The notes under the pieces: generated by a model
Databases searched by the model: none
The model's input: the letters and a program-made list of their open reading frames with translations, nothing else
Told to the model about the DNA's origin: nothing
Translations under genes and position numbers: made by a program
Shown here: positions 22,643 through 31,495 of the stretch, piece after piece
How positions within the stretch are numbered: the first letter of the stretch is position 1
Layout: every line of letters begins with the position of its first letter
Source of the DNA: Methylopumilus sp036567085
GTDB lineage: Bacteria; Pseudomonadota; Gammaproteobacteria; Burkholderiales; Methylophilaceae
DNA length: 32,517 bases
Direction: 5' to 3'
Assembly: GCA_036567085.1 (NCBI GenBank)
Contig: DATCVG010000041.1
Location: 1 to 32,517 of the forward strand

Positions 22643-22987
22643 TTAGAATCTAAATATTACCCATTTAGGCACAGTCACGGGCTGACTTGGGCCGTCATAT
22701 TTTGCCCAACCACCATTTTGATCTTCCTTCAACAAATAATATGCAGGTCCGCCAGCAGGGGGCGTGACTTTCATCATATAAAGCTCGCCATTAATACGGT
22801 ATTCCTCAACGGTATCTTCACCTTTTTTAGTGATAGTGATTTGAGGCTCTTCCACAATATCACTTTCAAAATTCTTTGGTGGTGGCTTCACTTCCTCTAA
22901 TGGCTCGAGCTTTTTTTCAGCTATGGCATTTAAACTTATGAGGGCGGTTGCTAACAAGAAAGTTTTGATTGTATTTTGTATCATCAT
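22643..22987 (-). CDS. DUF2782 family exported protein
   Basis: A 114-residue small exported protein of unknown function. A signal peptide (cleavage near NAIA/EKK) is followed by a Pro/Glu-rich stretch (LEPLEEVKPPPKNF) and the conserved domain: PQITITKKGEDTVEEYRINGELYMMKVTPPAGGPAYYLL, ending WVIFRF (key pieces TVEEYRINGELYM and KVTPPAGGPAYYL). It is a usual neighbour of polA and thrB in Betaproteobacteria, which supports the name. Two adjacent ATGs (22987 and 22984) can start it; a TTG at 22993 is less likely. A predicted promoter lies just upstream, and a terminator-like hairpin just downstream separates it from thrB. Confidence 0.88.
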   Translation of the reverse strand: MMIQNTIKTFLLATALISLNAIAEKKLEPLEEVKPPPKNFESDIVEEPQITITKKGEDTVEEYRINGELYMMKVTPPAGGPAYYLLKEDQNGGWAKYDGPSQPVTVPKWVIFRF

Positions 22988-23008
22988 AGACAAGATTCTA
23001 GCAAAAAA

Positions 23009-23036
23009 CCTATAGATGGTATGGTTTATTTGACAA
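23009..23036 (-). promoter_or_regulatory. predicted promoter for DUF2782 (and thrB)
   Basis: On the minus strand TTGTCA (23036-23031), a 16-base spacer, TATAGG (23014-23009): 5/6 and 4/6 matches to sigma70. It fills the 50-base gap after the LOG-family gene. The leader to the DUF2782 start would be about 15 bases. Confidence 0.4.
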
Positions 23037-23037
23037 T

Positions 23038-23766
23038 TTATAAATAAAGCTGAGCTTTTCGTTCCGCCGGCGTTAACGTAAAACCAATAGATTCATAATG
23101 ATTAAATATCGCATCCACAATCTCTTTGGGCTCCTCAAGAATTTGAATCAAATCCAAGTCTTTTTCTTGCGCCATACCCTCTTTTACAATTTTATCTTTT
23201 AACCAAACTAGCAGACCAGACCAAAACTCCTTACCAACTAAAATAATAGGGATTTTTCTTGATTTACCGGTTTGAATAAGAGTAATCACTTCCATTAATT
23301 CATCCAAAGTTCCAAACCCACCAGGTAAAACTACGTATGCTGAAGCATACTTAATAAACATGACTTTTCGCATAAAGAAATATTTAAAATTGATTGAAAT
23401 GTCTTGGTATTCATTTGGCTTTTGTTCGTGAGGTAAGTTGATATTAAGGCCAATGCTAGGCCCCTTGCCTAAAGAAGCTCCTTTATTAACTGCTTCCATG
23501 AGACCAGGACCGCCGCCAGAAATGACGCTAAATCCTGCATTAGATAGAACCTCTGCTATATCAACGGTGAGTTTGTAGTAGGGGTTGTCTTCGCTAACCC
23601 TAGCACTGCCAAACACAGATACGGCAGGCGTTATTTTTTTAAGTTTCTCGGTAGCACCAACAAATTCTGACATAATTTCAAATGCATACCAGGATTCGCT
23701 TTCGTTATGGGTTTCATCAAATAATTCTGGGCCATTAAATTTAGGTATCTTTTTATCTGCTGACAT
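23038..23766 (-). CDS. LOG family protein (TIGR00730-type Rossmann fold)
   Basis: A 242-residue protein with the two signatures of the LOG family: SGGGPGLMEAVNKGA and VVLPGGFGTLDELMEVITLIQTG. Characterised members are cytokinin riboside 5'-monophosphate phosphoribohydrolases that split a nucleoside monophosphate into base and ribose 5-phosphate; the older label lysine decarboxylase is wrong. The in-cell substrate here is unknown and could be AMP-like nucleotides. It has an N-terminal extension of about 45 residues before the AVSVFGSAR strand, as in the larger bacterial subtype. I use the ATG at 23766; an in-frame TTG at 23778 has no support. Only 21 bases separate it from divergent polA. Confidence 0.9.
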   Translation of the reverse strand: MSADKKIPKFNGPELFDETHNESESWYAFEIMSEFVGATEKLKKITPAVSVFGSARVSEDNPYYKLTVDIAEVLSNAGFSVISGGGPGLMEAVNKGASLGKGPSIGLNINLPHEQKPNEYQDISINFKYFFMRKVMFIKYASAYVVLPGGFGTLDELMEVITLIQTGKSRKIPIILVGKEFWSGLLVWLKDKIVKEGMAQEKDLDLIQILEEPKEIVDAIFNHYESIGFTLTPAERKAQLYL

Positions 23767-23787
23767 AAAAACTTTCAAAATTAAATT

Positions 23788-26517
23788 ATGAAAACACTAT
23801 TATTGGTCGATGGCTCTTCTTATCTCTATCGGGCATTTCACGGATTGCCAGATCTTAGAAACAGTCGCCAAGAACCTACTGGGGCTATTTACGGCGTTTT
23901 AAATATGCTCCGAAAACTTCATAAAGAGTTTCCTTCAGATTATAGCGCTTGCGTTTTTGATGCAAAAGGAAAAACTTTCAGAAATGATCTATACCCTGAG
24001 TATAAAGCTAATCGCTCAGCGATGCCTGATGATTTAAGAGCTCAAATCCAACCGCTTCATGAAGCAATTACAGCGATGGGCTGGCCTATTATTATTCAAG
24101 AAGGTGTTGAAGCTGATGATGTAATTGGTACATTATGCAAAGAAGCTACCCAACATCAATTTAATGTTGTCGTTTCTACAGGCGATAAGGATTTAGCTCA
24201 ACTTGTAAATGATCATGTCACTTTAATTAATACGATGACGAACGAAAAACTTGATATCGAAGGCGTCAAAAATAAATTTGGGTTGATGCCTAGCCAAATT
24301 ATTGATTATCTAACACTTATTGGTGACACCTCAGATAACGTGCCCGGTGTTGAAAAGGTAGGTCCTAAAACTGCATTGAAATGGCTTAATGAATATCAAA
24401 CGCTCGACAATATCGTAATGCATGCCTCTGAATTCTCAGGGGTAGTCGGCGAAAATTTAAGAAAAGCGCTCGATTGGATTCCTAAAGCTAAGGATCTTAT
24501 TACGATTCGATGTGATTTAGATATCAATAAAAATTGGGACAATTTGAAACCGAAAAAACAAGACTCATCCGCGTTAGAAAATTTATACCAAAGGTTTGAA
24601 TTTAAGAATTGGCTTAATGAAATTAAAGAAGGTAGCCCTCAGGTAATTTCATCAAGTAAAAGTGATGAAGAAAAATCATCCATTCAATCACCAAGTCATT
24701 TTATTTCTAAAATTAAATACGACACAATATTTGAAGAAACTTTATTACATGCATGGCTAGAAAAAATTGAAGAAAAAAAATATGTTTGTGTCGACACGGA
24801 AACAAACTCTCTCGACCCAATGCAAGCAAAAATTGTAGGTATATCTATGGCAGTGACTCCAGGGGAAGCAGCCTACATTCCTTTAGCACATGATTATCCT
24901 GGAGCTCCTCAACAGTTATCACTTAATACTACATTAAATTTATTGAAGCCCATTTTAGAGGATGAAAAGATTAAGAAAATTGGACAAAACATAAAGTATG
25001 ATGCGCATGTTTTTTTAAACCACGGTATATGTCTTAAAGGAATTAAGCACGATACGATGCTACAAAGCTATGTGACAGAAAGTCATCAAAGTCATGGTAT
25101 GGATAATCTAAGCTTAAGGCATCTCGGACATACTTGTGTGAGTTACGAGGAGGTTGCTGGCAAAGGTGTGAATCAACTTAGGTTTAATGAGGTCGATATT
25201 GATGTGGCATCTCATTATTCATCTGAAGATGCTGATATTACTTTGCAATTAAATCAATTTTTTAATCCTGTAATTGAAAATGATGCATCACTAAAATTCA
25301 TTTATGAAAGTATTGAAATGCCCATCGCAGAAGTACTTTTAAAGATTGAAAGAAATGGTGTGCTTATAGATGATAAAAAATTAAATGAGCAAAGCCATGA
25401 AATTGGCAAAAAAATTCTGCTACTTGAAGAGGAGGCTTACCAATTAGCGGGACAACCTTTCAACCTTGCATCACCTAAACAATTACAAGATATTTTATTT
25501 AACAAATTAGGTATTAAGTCTTTAAAAAAAACACCTTCAGGAGCTCCGTCTACTGACGAAGACGTCTTGCAAGAATTAGCTCTTGACTATCCTCTGCCTA
25601 AACTTCTGCTTGAACATCGTAGTCTGTCTAAGCTCAAATCAACTTACACAGATAAATTACCAAAAATGATTAATCCTAACACTGGACGCATTCATACCAG
25701 CTACAACCAAGCAGTGGCAATTACAGGACGCCTTGCAAGTTCAGATCCTAATTTGCAAAATATCCCGATCAGAACATTAGAAGGTAGAAAAATAAGAGAA
25801 GCATTTATTGCAAACAAAGGATCATCAATTTTATCTGCAGACTATTCTCAAATCGAATTGAGAATTATGGCTCACTTATCTCAAGACAAAAGATTACTTG
25901 ATGCATTTAAGAATAATGAAGATATACATAAATCTACGGCAGCTGAAATCTTTGGGTGTGAGCTGAATAGCGTTTCTAATGAACAAAGACGTTATGCCAA
26001 AGTTATTAATTTTGGATTGATCTATGGAATGAGTGTTTTTGGTTTATCGAAATCACTCAGCATTGAACGTAGCGCCGCCGCAAATTATATAGAAACTTAT
26101 TTTGCCCGATATCCTGGCGTTAAAAAATACATGGAAAATGCAAAATTATTTGCTAAAGATAAAGGTTATGTAGAAACATTTTTTGGAAGGAGATTATGGA
26201 TTCCAGAAATTAATGGTTCGAATGGTATTAGAAGATCTGCAGCAGAGAGAGCTGCGATTAATGCGCCAATGCAAGGCACTGCAGCTGACCTCATAAAATT
26301 AGCAATGATCGCTGTTGATCAATGGCTATGTCAAAATATGCACTTAAAAACAAGAATGATTATGCAAGTACATGATGAACTTGTGTTTGAAGTACCCCAA
26401 AATGAAATTGAAATATTACAAAAAGAATTACCTCGCTTAATGGAGGGTGTTGCAAAACTAGATATTCCTCTTATCGTTGATATTGGTGTTGGACTGAACT
26501 GGGATGCGGCACATTAA
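23788..26517 (+). CDS. polA: DNA polymerase I
   Basis: A 909-residue polymerase for Okazaki-fragment processing and repair. All three domains look active. The 5' nuclease domain (residues 1-290) has LLVDGSSYLYRAFHGLP, GVEADDVIGTL and STGDKDLAQLV. The 3'-5' exonuclease has VDTETNSLD near 335, GQNIKYDAHVF and HYSSEDADITL. The polymerase has motif A SADYSQIELRIMAHLS near 684, motif B RRYAKVINFGLIYGMS, and motif C MQVHDELVFEV near 858. The length matches the family (E. coli 928). It starts 21 bases from the divergent LOG gene, so its promoter must overlap that gene. A molybdopterin-domain gene starts one base after its stop. Confidence 0.98.
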   Translation: MKTLLLVDGSSYLYRAFHGLPDLRNSRQEPTGAIYGVLNMLRKLHKEFPSDYSACVFDAKGKTFRNDLYPEYKANRSAMPDDLRAQIQPLHEAITAMGWPIIIQEGVEADDVIGTLCKEATQHQFNVVVSTGDKDLAQLVNDHVTLINTMTNEKLDIEGVKNKFGLMPSQIIDYLTLIGDTSDNVPGVEKVGPKTALKWLNEYQTLDNIVMHASEFSGVVGENLRKALDWIPKAKDLITIRCDLDINKNWDNLKPKKQDSSALENLYQRFEFKNWLNEIKEGSPQVISSSKSDEEKSSIQSPSHFISKIKYDTIFEETLLHAWLEKIEEKKYVCVDTETNSLDPMQAKIVGISMAVTPGEAAYIPLAHDYPGAPQQLSLNTTLNLLKPILEDEKIKKIGQNIKYDAHVFLNHGICLKGIKHDTMLQSYVTESHQSHGMDNLSLRHLGHTCVSYEEVAGKGVNQLRFNEVDIDVASHYSSEDADITLQLNQFFNPVIENDASLKFIYESIEMPIAEVLLKIERNGVLIDDKKLNEQSHEIGKKILLLEEEAYQLAGQPFNLASPKQLQDILFNKLGIKSLKKTPSGAPSTDEDVLQELALDYPLPKLLLEHRSLSKLKSTYTDKLPKMINPNTGRIHTSYNQAVAITGRLASSDPNLQNIPIRTLEGRKIREAFIANKGSSILSADYSQIELRIMAHLSQDKRLLDAFKNNEDIHKSTAAEIFGCELNSVSNEQRRYAKVINFGLIYGMSVFGLSKSLSIERSAAANYIETYFARYPGVKKYMENAKLFAKDKGYVETFFGRRLWIPEINGSNGIRRSAAERAAINAPMQGTAADLIKLAMIAVDQWLCQNMHLKTRMIMQVHDELVFEVPQNEIEILQKELPRLMEGVAKLDIPLIVDIGVGLNWDAAH

Positions 26518-26518
26518 A

Positions 26519-27253
26519 ATGGAATTCGGCGCTTTAATTATTGGCGATGAAATTTTATCAGGCAAAAGACAAGATAAACATTTCGAATTTTTACAAAAAA
26601 CATTAAAAAAATATAAGCTTTCATTGTCTTGGGTGAAATATATTCAAGATGATTCGAAAAGTATTATTCAATCTATCAAAGAGTCAACAAACTCCAAGAC
26701 TATTGTTTTCTCGTTTGGCGGCATTGGTGCAACACCAGATGACTTCACACGTCAAGCTGCAGCAGAAGCTTTTGATCTTCAATTAATCAGAAATAATGAA
26801 GCTGTCAAACTCATTGAAGAACATTTTGGTGATGAAGCTTATCCAAAAAGAGTTTTGATGGCAGATATTCCAGATAGTGCATTATTAATTCCAAATGAAA
26901 TTAATAAAATACCTGGATTTAAAATCAATCATCATCATTTTTTGCCAGGGTTTCCAGAAATGGCATGGCCAATGGTTGAATGGGTTCTCAATACACATTA
27001 TCAAGGATTATTAAATCAAAATGATTTTGCCGAAGCTTCGATTTGGATTAATGATGTGAGTGAGAGTAAATTAATTGATTTGATGAATGAAATTGTAAAA
27101 AAATATCCAGAAATTAAACTTTTTAGTCTGCCAAAATTAAACCCTGTAAAAACTATCGAGCTTGGCGTTAAAGGCTCATCAAAATTAGTTAATAAAGCTA
27201 TATTGGAAATACAAGAAAAAATAGCCAATTTGGGCTATGAATGGCATAAGTAA
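26519..27253 (+). CDS. molybdopterin-binding (CinA N-terminal-like) domain protein
   Basis: A 244-residue protein with a MoCF/CinA-N type domain: FGALIIGDEILSGKRQDKHF at the start, SFGGIGATPDDFTRQAAAEAF at about residues 65-85 and a LPGFPEMAWPMVEWVL segment after it. The C-terminal third has no domain I recognise, and the CinA deamidase domain is absent. The fold binds molybdopterin or nucleotide-like ligands; the reaction is unknown. I use the ATG at 26519, right after the polA stop, since homologues begin at the equivalent of MEFGALIIGDE; the ATG at 26504 lies inside polA. It is probably co-transcribed with polA. Downstream is an inverted repeat before dusB. Confidence 0.85.
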   Translation: MEFGALIIGDEILSGKRQDKHFEFLQKTLKKYKLSLSWVKYIQDDSKSIIQSIKESTNSKTIVFSFGGIGATPDDFTRQAAAEAFDLQLIRNNEAVKLIEEHFGDEAYPKRVLMADIPDSALLIPNEINKIPGFKINHHHFLPGFPEMAWPMVEWVLNTHYQGLLNQNDFAEASIWINDVSESKLIDLMNEIVKKYPEIKLFSLPKLNPVKTIELGVKGSSKLVNKAILEIQEKIANLGYEWHK

Positions 27254-27283
27254 TTTAAAGTCTTCACTTTTATAAAAAGCCAT

Positions 27284-27302
27284 TTGCCTATAAAATAGGC
27301 AA
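27284..27302. repeat. 8-bp inverted repeat upstream of dusB
   Basis: TTGCCTAT-AAA-ATAGGCAA is a perfect hairpin sequence 26 bases before the dusB start. No T-run follows, so it is not a standard terminator. It could be an operator or a structured leader for the dusB-fis operon. Confidence 0.5.
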
Positions 27303-27328
27303 CTTCCCCTAAGTAAATATAAAAGACA

Positions 27329-28339
27329 GTGCAAATAGGCTCCATTTCCATTAAAAATAATCTCGTCGTCGCCCCCATGGCTGGCGTCACAGACCGTCCT
27401 TTCCGTCAACTTTGTAAAAAGTTTGGCGCTGGCATGGCGGTAAGTGAGATGGTGACATCAAACTCACTTTTATACGGTAGTCAAAAAACACTTCGTCGCG
27501 CAAATCACGAAGGTGAAGTAGATCCAATCTCAGTTCAAATTGCTGGTGCTGACCCAAAAATGATGGCTGATGCAGCTCAATTTAATGTGGATCATGGTGC
27601 TCAAATTATCGATATTAATATGGGATGTCCTGCAAAAAAAATATGTAACGTCATGGCAGGATCAGCACTTCTCAAAGATGAGCCGCTTGTACAAAAAATA
27701 TTATCTTCCGTGGTTAAATCTGTAGATGTTCCTGTCACATTAAAAATAAGAACTGGTTGGGATACTAAAAATCGTAATGCGATAGAAATTGCAAAAATTG
27801 CCGAAGACATTGGCATTAAAGCATTAGCCATTCATGGCAGAACAAGAGCTTGTTTGTATATGGGTGATGCTGAGTATGACACCATCGCCGAAGTAAAACA
27901 GTCAGTCAAAATTCCCGTTATTGCGAATGGTGATATTACTTCACCAGAAAAAGCTAAATTTGTTTTGGACTACACAGGTGTAGATGGGGTAATGATCGGA
28001 AGAGCTGCCCAAGGTAAACCTTGGATTTTTAGAGAAATTGATCACTATCTTAAAACAGGAAAGCATTTAGATAATCCATCTACTAATGAAATCAAAAATA
28101 TTACGATTGCTCATGTGAAAGAGCTTTATGATTTTTATGGTGAAAACGCAGGATTAAAAATTGCAAGAAAACATATCTCTTGGTACACAAAAGGATTAAA
28201 AAATTCTGCAAATTTTAGACACCATATGAATACAATTGAAACAATCGATGCACAAATTAAAACGATCGAAGATTATTTTAATTTTCTTTCGATCGAATCG
28301 CCATATATAAAGTACGAAGAAGAAATGTTGGTAACTTAA
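27329..28339 (+). CDS. dusB: tRNA-dihydrouridine synthase DusB
   Basis: A 336-residue FMN enzyme that reduces uridine in the D-loop of tRNAs. It has an N-terminal TIM barrel with NNLVVAPMAGVTDRPFR, VSVQIAGADP-like PISVQIAGADP, the catalytic C100 in INMGCPAKK, LKIRTGWD, AIHGRTRACLYMG and MIGRAAQGKPWIF, then a C-terminal helical domain. It starts with GTG: the N-terminus MQIGSISIKNNLVVAPMAG fits DusB exactly and no ATG is available. No clear Shine-Dalgarno is seen. Its stop overlaps the fis start by one base (TAATG), the classic dusB-fis pair. Confidence 0.96.
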   Translation: MQIGSISIKNNLVVAPMAGVTDRPFRQLCKKFGAGMAVSEMVTSNSLLYGSQKTLRRANHEGEVDPISVQIAGADPKMMADAAQFNVDHGAQIIDINMGCPAKKICNVMAGSALLKDEPLVQKILSSVVKSVDVPVTLKIRTGWDTKNRNAIEIAKIAEDIGIKALAIHGRTRACLYMGDAEYDTIAEVKQSVKIPVIANGDITSPEKAKFVLDYTGVDGVMIGRAAQGKPWIFREIDHYLKTGKHLDNPSTNEIKNITIAHVKELYDFYGENAGLKIARKHISWYTKGLKNSANFRHHMNTIETIDAQIKTIEDYFNFLSIESPYIKYEEEMLVT

Positions 28340-28578
28340 TGGAAAAGAAAACAGATATTCCAGATTGTGTAAACGAATCTTTAGATCAATACTTCAAAGA
28401 CTTGGACGGCGAGCATCCAACGAATGTTTACGATATGGTCATTGGTATAGTAGAGAAGCCTCTATTAACTTATATTATGGGCATTTCAAAAGGTAATCAG
28501 AGTAAAGCTGCAGAAATTCTTGGTCTTAATAGGAATACACTCAGAAAAAAATTAAAACAACATAAGATTGATATCTAG
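28339..28578 (+). CDS. fis: Fis family DNA-binding protein
   Basis: A 79-residue nucleoid-associated transcription regulator. The C-terminal helix-turn-helix is clear: GNQSKAAEILGLNRNTLRKKLKQH at about residues 53-76 (key pieces NQSKAAEILG and NRNTLRKKL). Helices A and B precede it. The N-terminal arm is shorter than that of E. coli Fis (98 residues), which is normal for Betaproteobacteria. It forms an operon with dusB (1-base overlap) and starts a run in which purH follows 2 bases later. Fis acts as a dimer that bends DNA; in E. coli it tracks growth rate. Confidence 0.95.
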   Translation: MEKKTDIPDCVNESLDQYFKDLDGEHPTNVYDMVIGIVEKPLLTYIMGISKGNQSKAAEILGLNRNTLRKKLKQHKIDI

Positions 28579-28580
28579 TC

Positions 28581-30140
28581 ATGATTAAAATAAAAAGAGC
28601 TCTTATAAGCGTATCAGACAAAAAAGGCATTATCGATTTCGCTAAGACGCTCATTAAATTTAATGTTGAAATTTTATCTACTGGAGGTACGGCAAAATTA
28701 TTGGCTGACAATAATATTCCTGTCATCGAGGTCAGTGATTATACAGGTTTCCCTGAAATGCTTGATGGGAGAGTAAAAACACTTCATCCAAAGATACATG
28801 GCGGCATCCTCGGAAAAAGAGATGACGAAAAACATCTACAAACGATGAATAAATCTAATATTCCTTTAATTGATTTGGTGGTCGTGAACTTGTACCCATT
28901 CGAAGCAACCATATCCAAAGAAAATTGTCCTCTTTCTGAAGCTATTGAAAATATAGATATCGGTGGTCCAGCAATGATTAGATCGTCAGCTAAAAATTAT
29001 AATGGTGTAGCTGTAGTCACTGATGCCTCGGATTATAAAATGATTGAAGATGCCTTAAAGCAAAATGATGGCGCACTTAATCTAGAATGCAGATTTAATT
29101 TGGCTAAAAAAGCTTTTGAACATACTGCGAAGTATGATTCAGCCATTTCAAATTATCTTAATGGTTTAGATACAAATAAAAGTGTAACTTACCCCAATAA
29201 ACTTAATCTCGTATTTAACAAAAAAATGGAATTACGTTACGGCGAGAATCCGCATCAAAGTGCATCTTTCTATGTTGATGAAATAGCTAATAAAGGTTCG
29301 TTGGCAAGCTTTAAACAATTACAGGGTAAAGAACTTTCATACAACAACTTAAATGATGCAGATACAGCATGGGAATGTGTTAAAAGCTTTAAGCTTCCTT
29401 CTTGCGTCATCGTAAAACATGCCAATCCATGCGGAGTAGGATCCTCTAAAAACTTATTGGACGCTTATAAAAAAGCATTTCTAACTGATCCAACTTCTGC
29501 ATTTGGCGGCATTATTGCTTGCAACACATCTATAGATATAAATACTGCATCTCAAATTATTACACAATTTGTAGAAGTTGTAATTGCTCCATCTTACAAT
29601 CTTGAGTCACTAAAAGTATTTGAATCAAAACCAAATATCAGATTGTTAGAAGTTACATTAGATAACAACTTTAATGCTTTTGAATTAAAAAAAATTGGTG
29701 GTGGTTTATTAGTTCAGTCGCCCGATAATTTTAATATCGATATGGATCATTGCAAAGTAGTTTCGAAACTCAAACCTAATAAGGAGCAAATGGAAGACAT
29801 GCTTTTTGCATGGCGCGTTGCTAAATATGTCAAATCAAATGCGATTGTATTTTGTAAAAATAATCAAACATTAGGAATCGGTGCAGGCCAAATGAGCAGA
29901 GTAGACAGCACCAAAATTGCATCGATCAAAGCTCATAATGCAAATCTTGACCTAACAAATTCAGTCGTCGCTTCAGACGCATTCTTTCCTTTTAGAGATG
30001 GTATTGATGTGCTGGCCGCGGCTGGGGCAAAATGCGTCATTCAACCTGGCGGAAGTCTTAGAGATGAAGAAGTCGTCTCTGCTGCCGACGAATTAGGTCT
30101 CGTCATGTTATTTACTGGATATCGTCACTTTAGGCATTAA
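28581..30140 (+). CDS. purH: bifunctional AICAR formyltransferase / IMP cyclohydrolase
   Basis: A 519-residue enzyme doing the last two steps of IMP synthesis. The N-terminal cyclohydrolase (MGS-like) domain includes RALISVSDKKGI, LSTGGTAKLL, DGRVKTLHPKIHGG and VVNLYPFEATI, with the IGGPAMIRSSAKN stretch. The C-terminal transformylase domain has LRYGENPHQSASFY, KELSYNNLNDADTAW, IVKHANPCGVG, DPTSAFGGIIACN, and ends with SDAFFPFRDGIDVLAAAGAKCVIQPGGS (key pieces AFFPFRDG and CVIQPGGS). The length is normal. It starts 2 bases after fis and is followed 3 bases later by purD, so it belongs to dusB-fis-purH-purD. Confidence 0.98.
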   Translation: MIKIKRALISVSDKKGIIDFAKTLIKFNVEILSTGGTAKLLADNNIPVIEVSDYTGFPEMLDGRVKTLHPKIHGGILGKRDDEKHLQTMNKSNIPLIDLVVVNLYPFEATISKENCPLSEAIENIDIGGPAMIRSSAKNYNGVAVVTDASDYKMIEDALKQNDGALNLECRFNLAKKAFEHTAKYDSAISNYLNGLDTNKSVTYPNKLNLVFNKKMELRYGENPHQSASFYVDEIANKGSLASFKQLQGKELSYNNLNDADTAWECVKSFKLPSCVIVKHANPCGVGSSKNLLDAYKKAFLTDPTSAFGGIIACNTSIDINTASQIITQFVEVVIAPSYNLESLKVFESKPNIRLLEVTLDNNFNAFELKKIGGGLLVQSPDNFNIDMDHCKVVSKLKPNKEQMEDMLFAWRVAKYVKSNAIVFCKNNQTLGIGAGQMSRVDSTKIASIKAHNANLDLTNSVVASDAFFPFRDGIDVLAAAGAKCVIQPGGSLRDEEVVSAADELGLVMLFTGYRHFRH

Positions 30141-30143
30141 TTT

Positions 30144-31415
30144 ATGAAAGTTCTAGTCATTGGAAGTGGCGGCAGAGAGCATGCAATGGCATGGAAACTT
30201 TCCCAAAGTAACAAAGTAAATTCTGTTTTTGTTGCGCCAGGTAACGGGGGAACTCACCTCAATCCAAAATTCAAAAATATTGATCTGATTGATATTAATC
30301 TTCTTGCAGATTTTGCAATTGAAGAAAAAATTGACTTGACTATCATTGGCCCAGAACTACCTCTTTCTAGAGGTATTGTTGATTTATTTCGATCTAAACA
30401 TTTAAATATTTTTGGGCCCACTCAAAAAGCTGCTCAACTTGAAAGCTCTAAAGATTTTGCTAAAGATTTCATGTATAGACACAAAATCCCTACTGCAAAA
30501 TATAAAACATTTAAAATGCCTGATGAAGCCCATAGCTATGTTGATAAGGAAGGTGCGCCTATTGTAATTAAGGCAGATGGATTAGCTTCAGGAAAAGGTG
30601 TCATCGTCGCTATGACTTTAAAAGAAGCTCATGATGCAATCGACTTTATGCTTGTAGATAATAGATTTGGTGATGCTGGAGCCAAGGTTATTATTGAAGA
30701 ATTTCTTGAAGGTGAAGAAGCTAGCTTTATGGTCATCTGTGATGGTAAAACAATTTTGCCACTTGCAACGAGCCAAGATCATAAAAGGCTTCTAGATCAA
30801 GATATGGGGCCTAACACCGGCGGTATGGGGGCATATTCACCCGCGCCTATAGTTACTGATGAAATTTACTCTAAAGTTATGAAAGAAATTATCTACCCGA
30901 CCATCCATGGTATGGCTAATGATGGTATTCCTTTTACTGGATTTCTCTACGCAGGATTAATGATTACCAAAAAAGGTGAAGTAAAAACATTGGAATACAA
31001 TTGTCGAATGGGAGATCCTGAAACTCAACCCATTCTGATGAGGCTTAAAAGTGATTTTTTTGAAATACTTTACAAATCATCAACTGGACATCTTGACTCA
31101 ACAGAAATTGAATGGGATAAAAGAACAGCACTAGCTGTCGTTTTAGCTTCAGCAGGCTACCCTGAAACTCCAGAATTAAATGAAGAAATTCATATTGAAG
31201 ACCGTATCATTTCTGATACTTATATTTTTCATGCAGGCACAATGTTTAAAGATAATAAACTTCTCACTTCTGGAGGTAGGGTATTGGCTGTTACAGCGCT
31301 TGGTTATTCTGTCAAAGAAGCTCAATCAAAAGCTTATGAGGCTATCAATACTGTCAAATTTAATGGAGCGCAATATCGAAAAGATATAGGTTTCAGAGCG
31401 TTAGATAATAATTAA
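30144..31415 (+). CDS. purD: phosphoribosylamine-glycine ligase (GAR synthetase)
   Basis: A 423-residue ATP-grasp ligase joining phosphoribosylamine and glycine in purine synthesis. The N-domain starts MKVLVIGSGGREHAMAWKL and has FVAPGNGGT and IGPELPLSRGIVD. The ATP-grasp core shows SSKDFAKDFM, VIKADGLASGKGVIVA, EEFLEGEEASFMVICDG, LATSQDHKRLLDQDMGPNTGGMGAYSPAP (key pieces QDHKR and GPNTGGMGAYSP) and the metal-binding YNCRMGDPETQ. The length matches the family. It is cotranscribed with purH upstream. An 80-base gap follows before hemF, with no clear terminator. Confidence 0.98.
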   Translation: MKVLVIGSGGREHAMAWKLSQSNKVNSVFVAPGNGGTHLNPKFKNIDLIDINLLADFAIEEKIDLTIIGPELPLSRGIVDLFRSKHLNIFGPTQKAAQLESSKDFAKDFMYRHKIPTAKYKTFKMPDEAHSYVDKEGAPIVIKADGLASGKGVIVAMTLKEAHDAIDFMLVDNRFGDAGAKVIIEEFLEGEEASFMVICDGKTILPLATSQDHKRLLDQDMGPNTGGMGAYSPAPIVTDEIYSKVMKEIIYPTIHGMANDGIPFTGFLYAGLMITKKGEVKTLEYNCRMGDPETQPILMRLKSDFFEILYKSSTGHLDSTEIEWDKRTALAVVLASAGYPETPELNEEIHIEDRIISDTYIFHAGTMFKDNKLLTSGGRVLAVTALGYSVKEAQSKAYEAINTVKFNGAQYRKDIGFRALDNN

Positions 31416-31495
31416 ATTGACTCATCAAAACTTAATCCAGTATTTAAGTTGTTTTTGTAGACTGGGACAATGAATCCTGTATCAAGGAAAATAAA

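Noticed and set aside
23767..23778. TTG start giving a longer LOG-family protein
   Set aside because: An ATG lies 4 codons in, and the extension would leave only 9 bases to polA.
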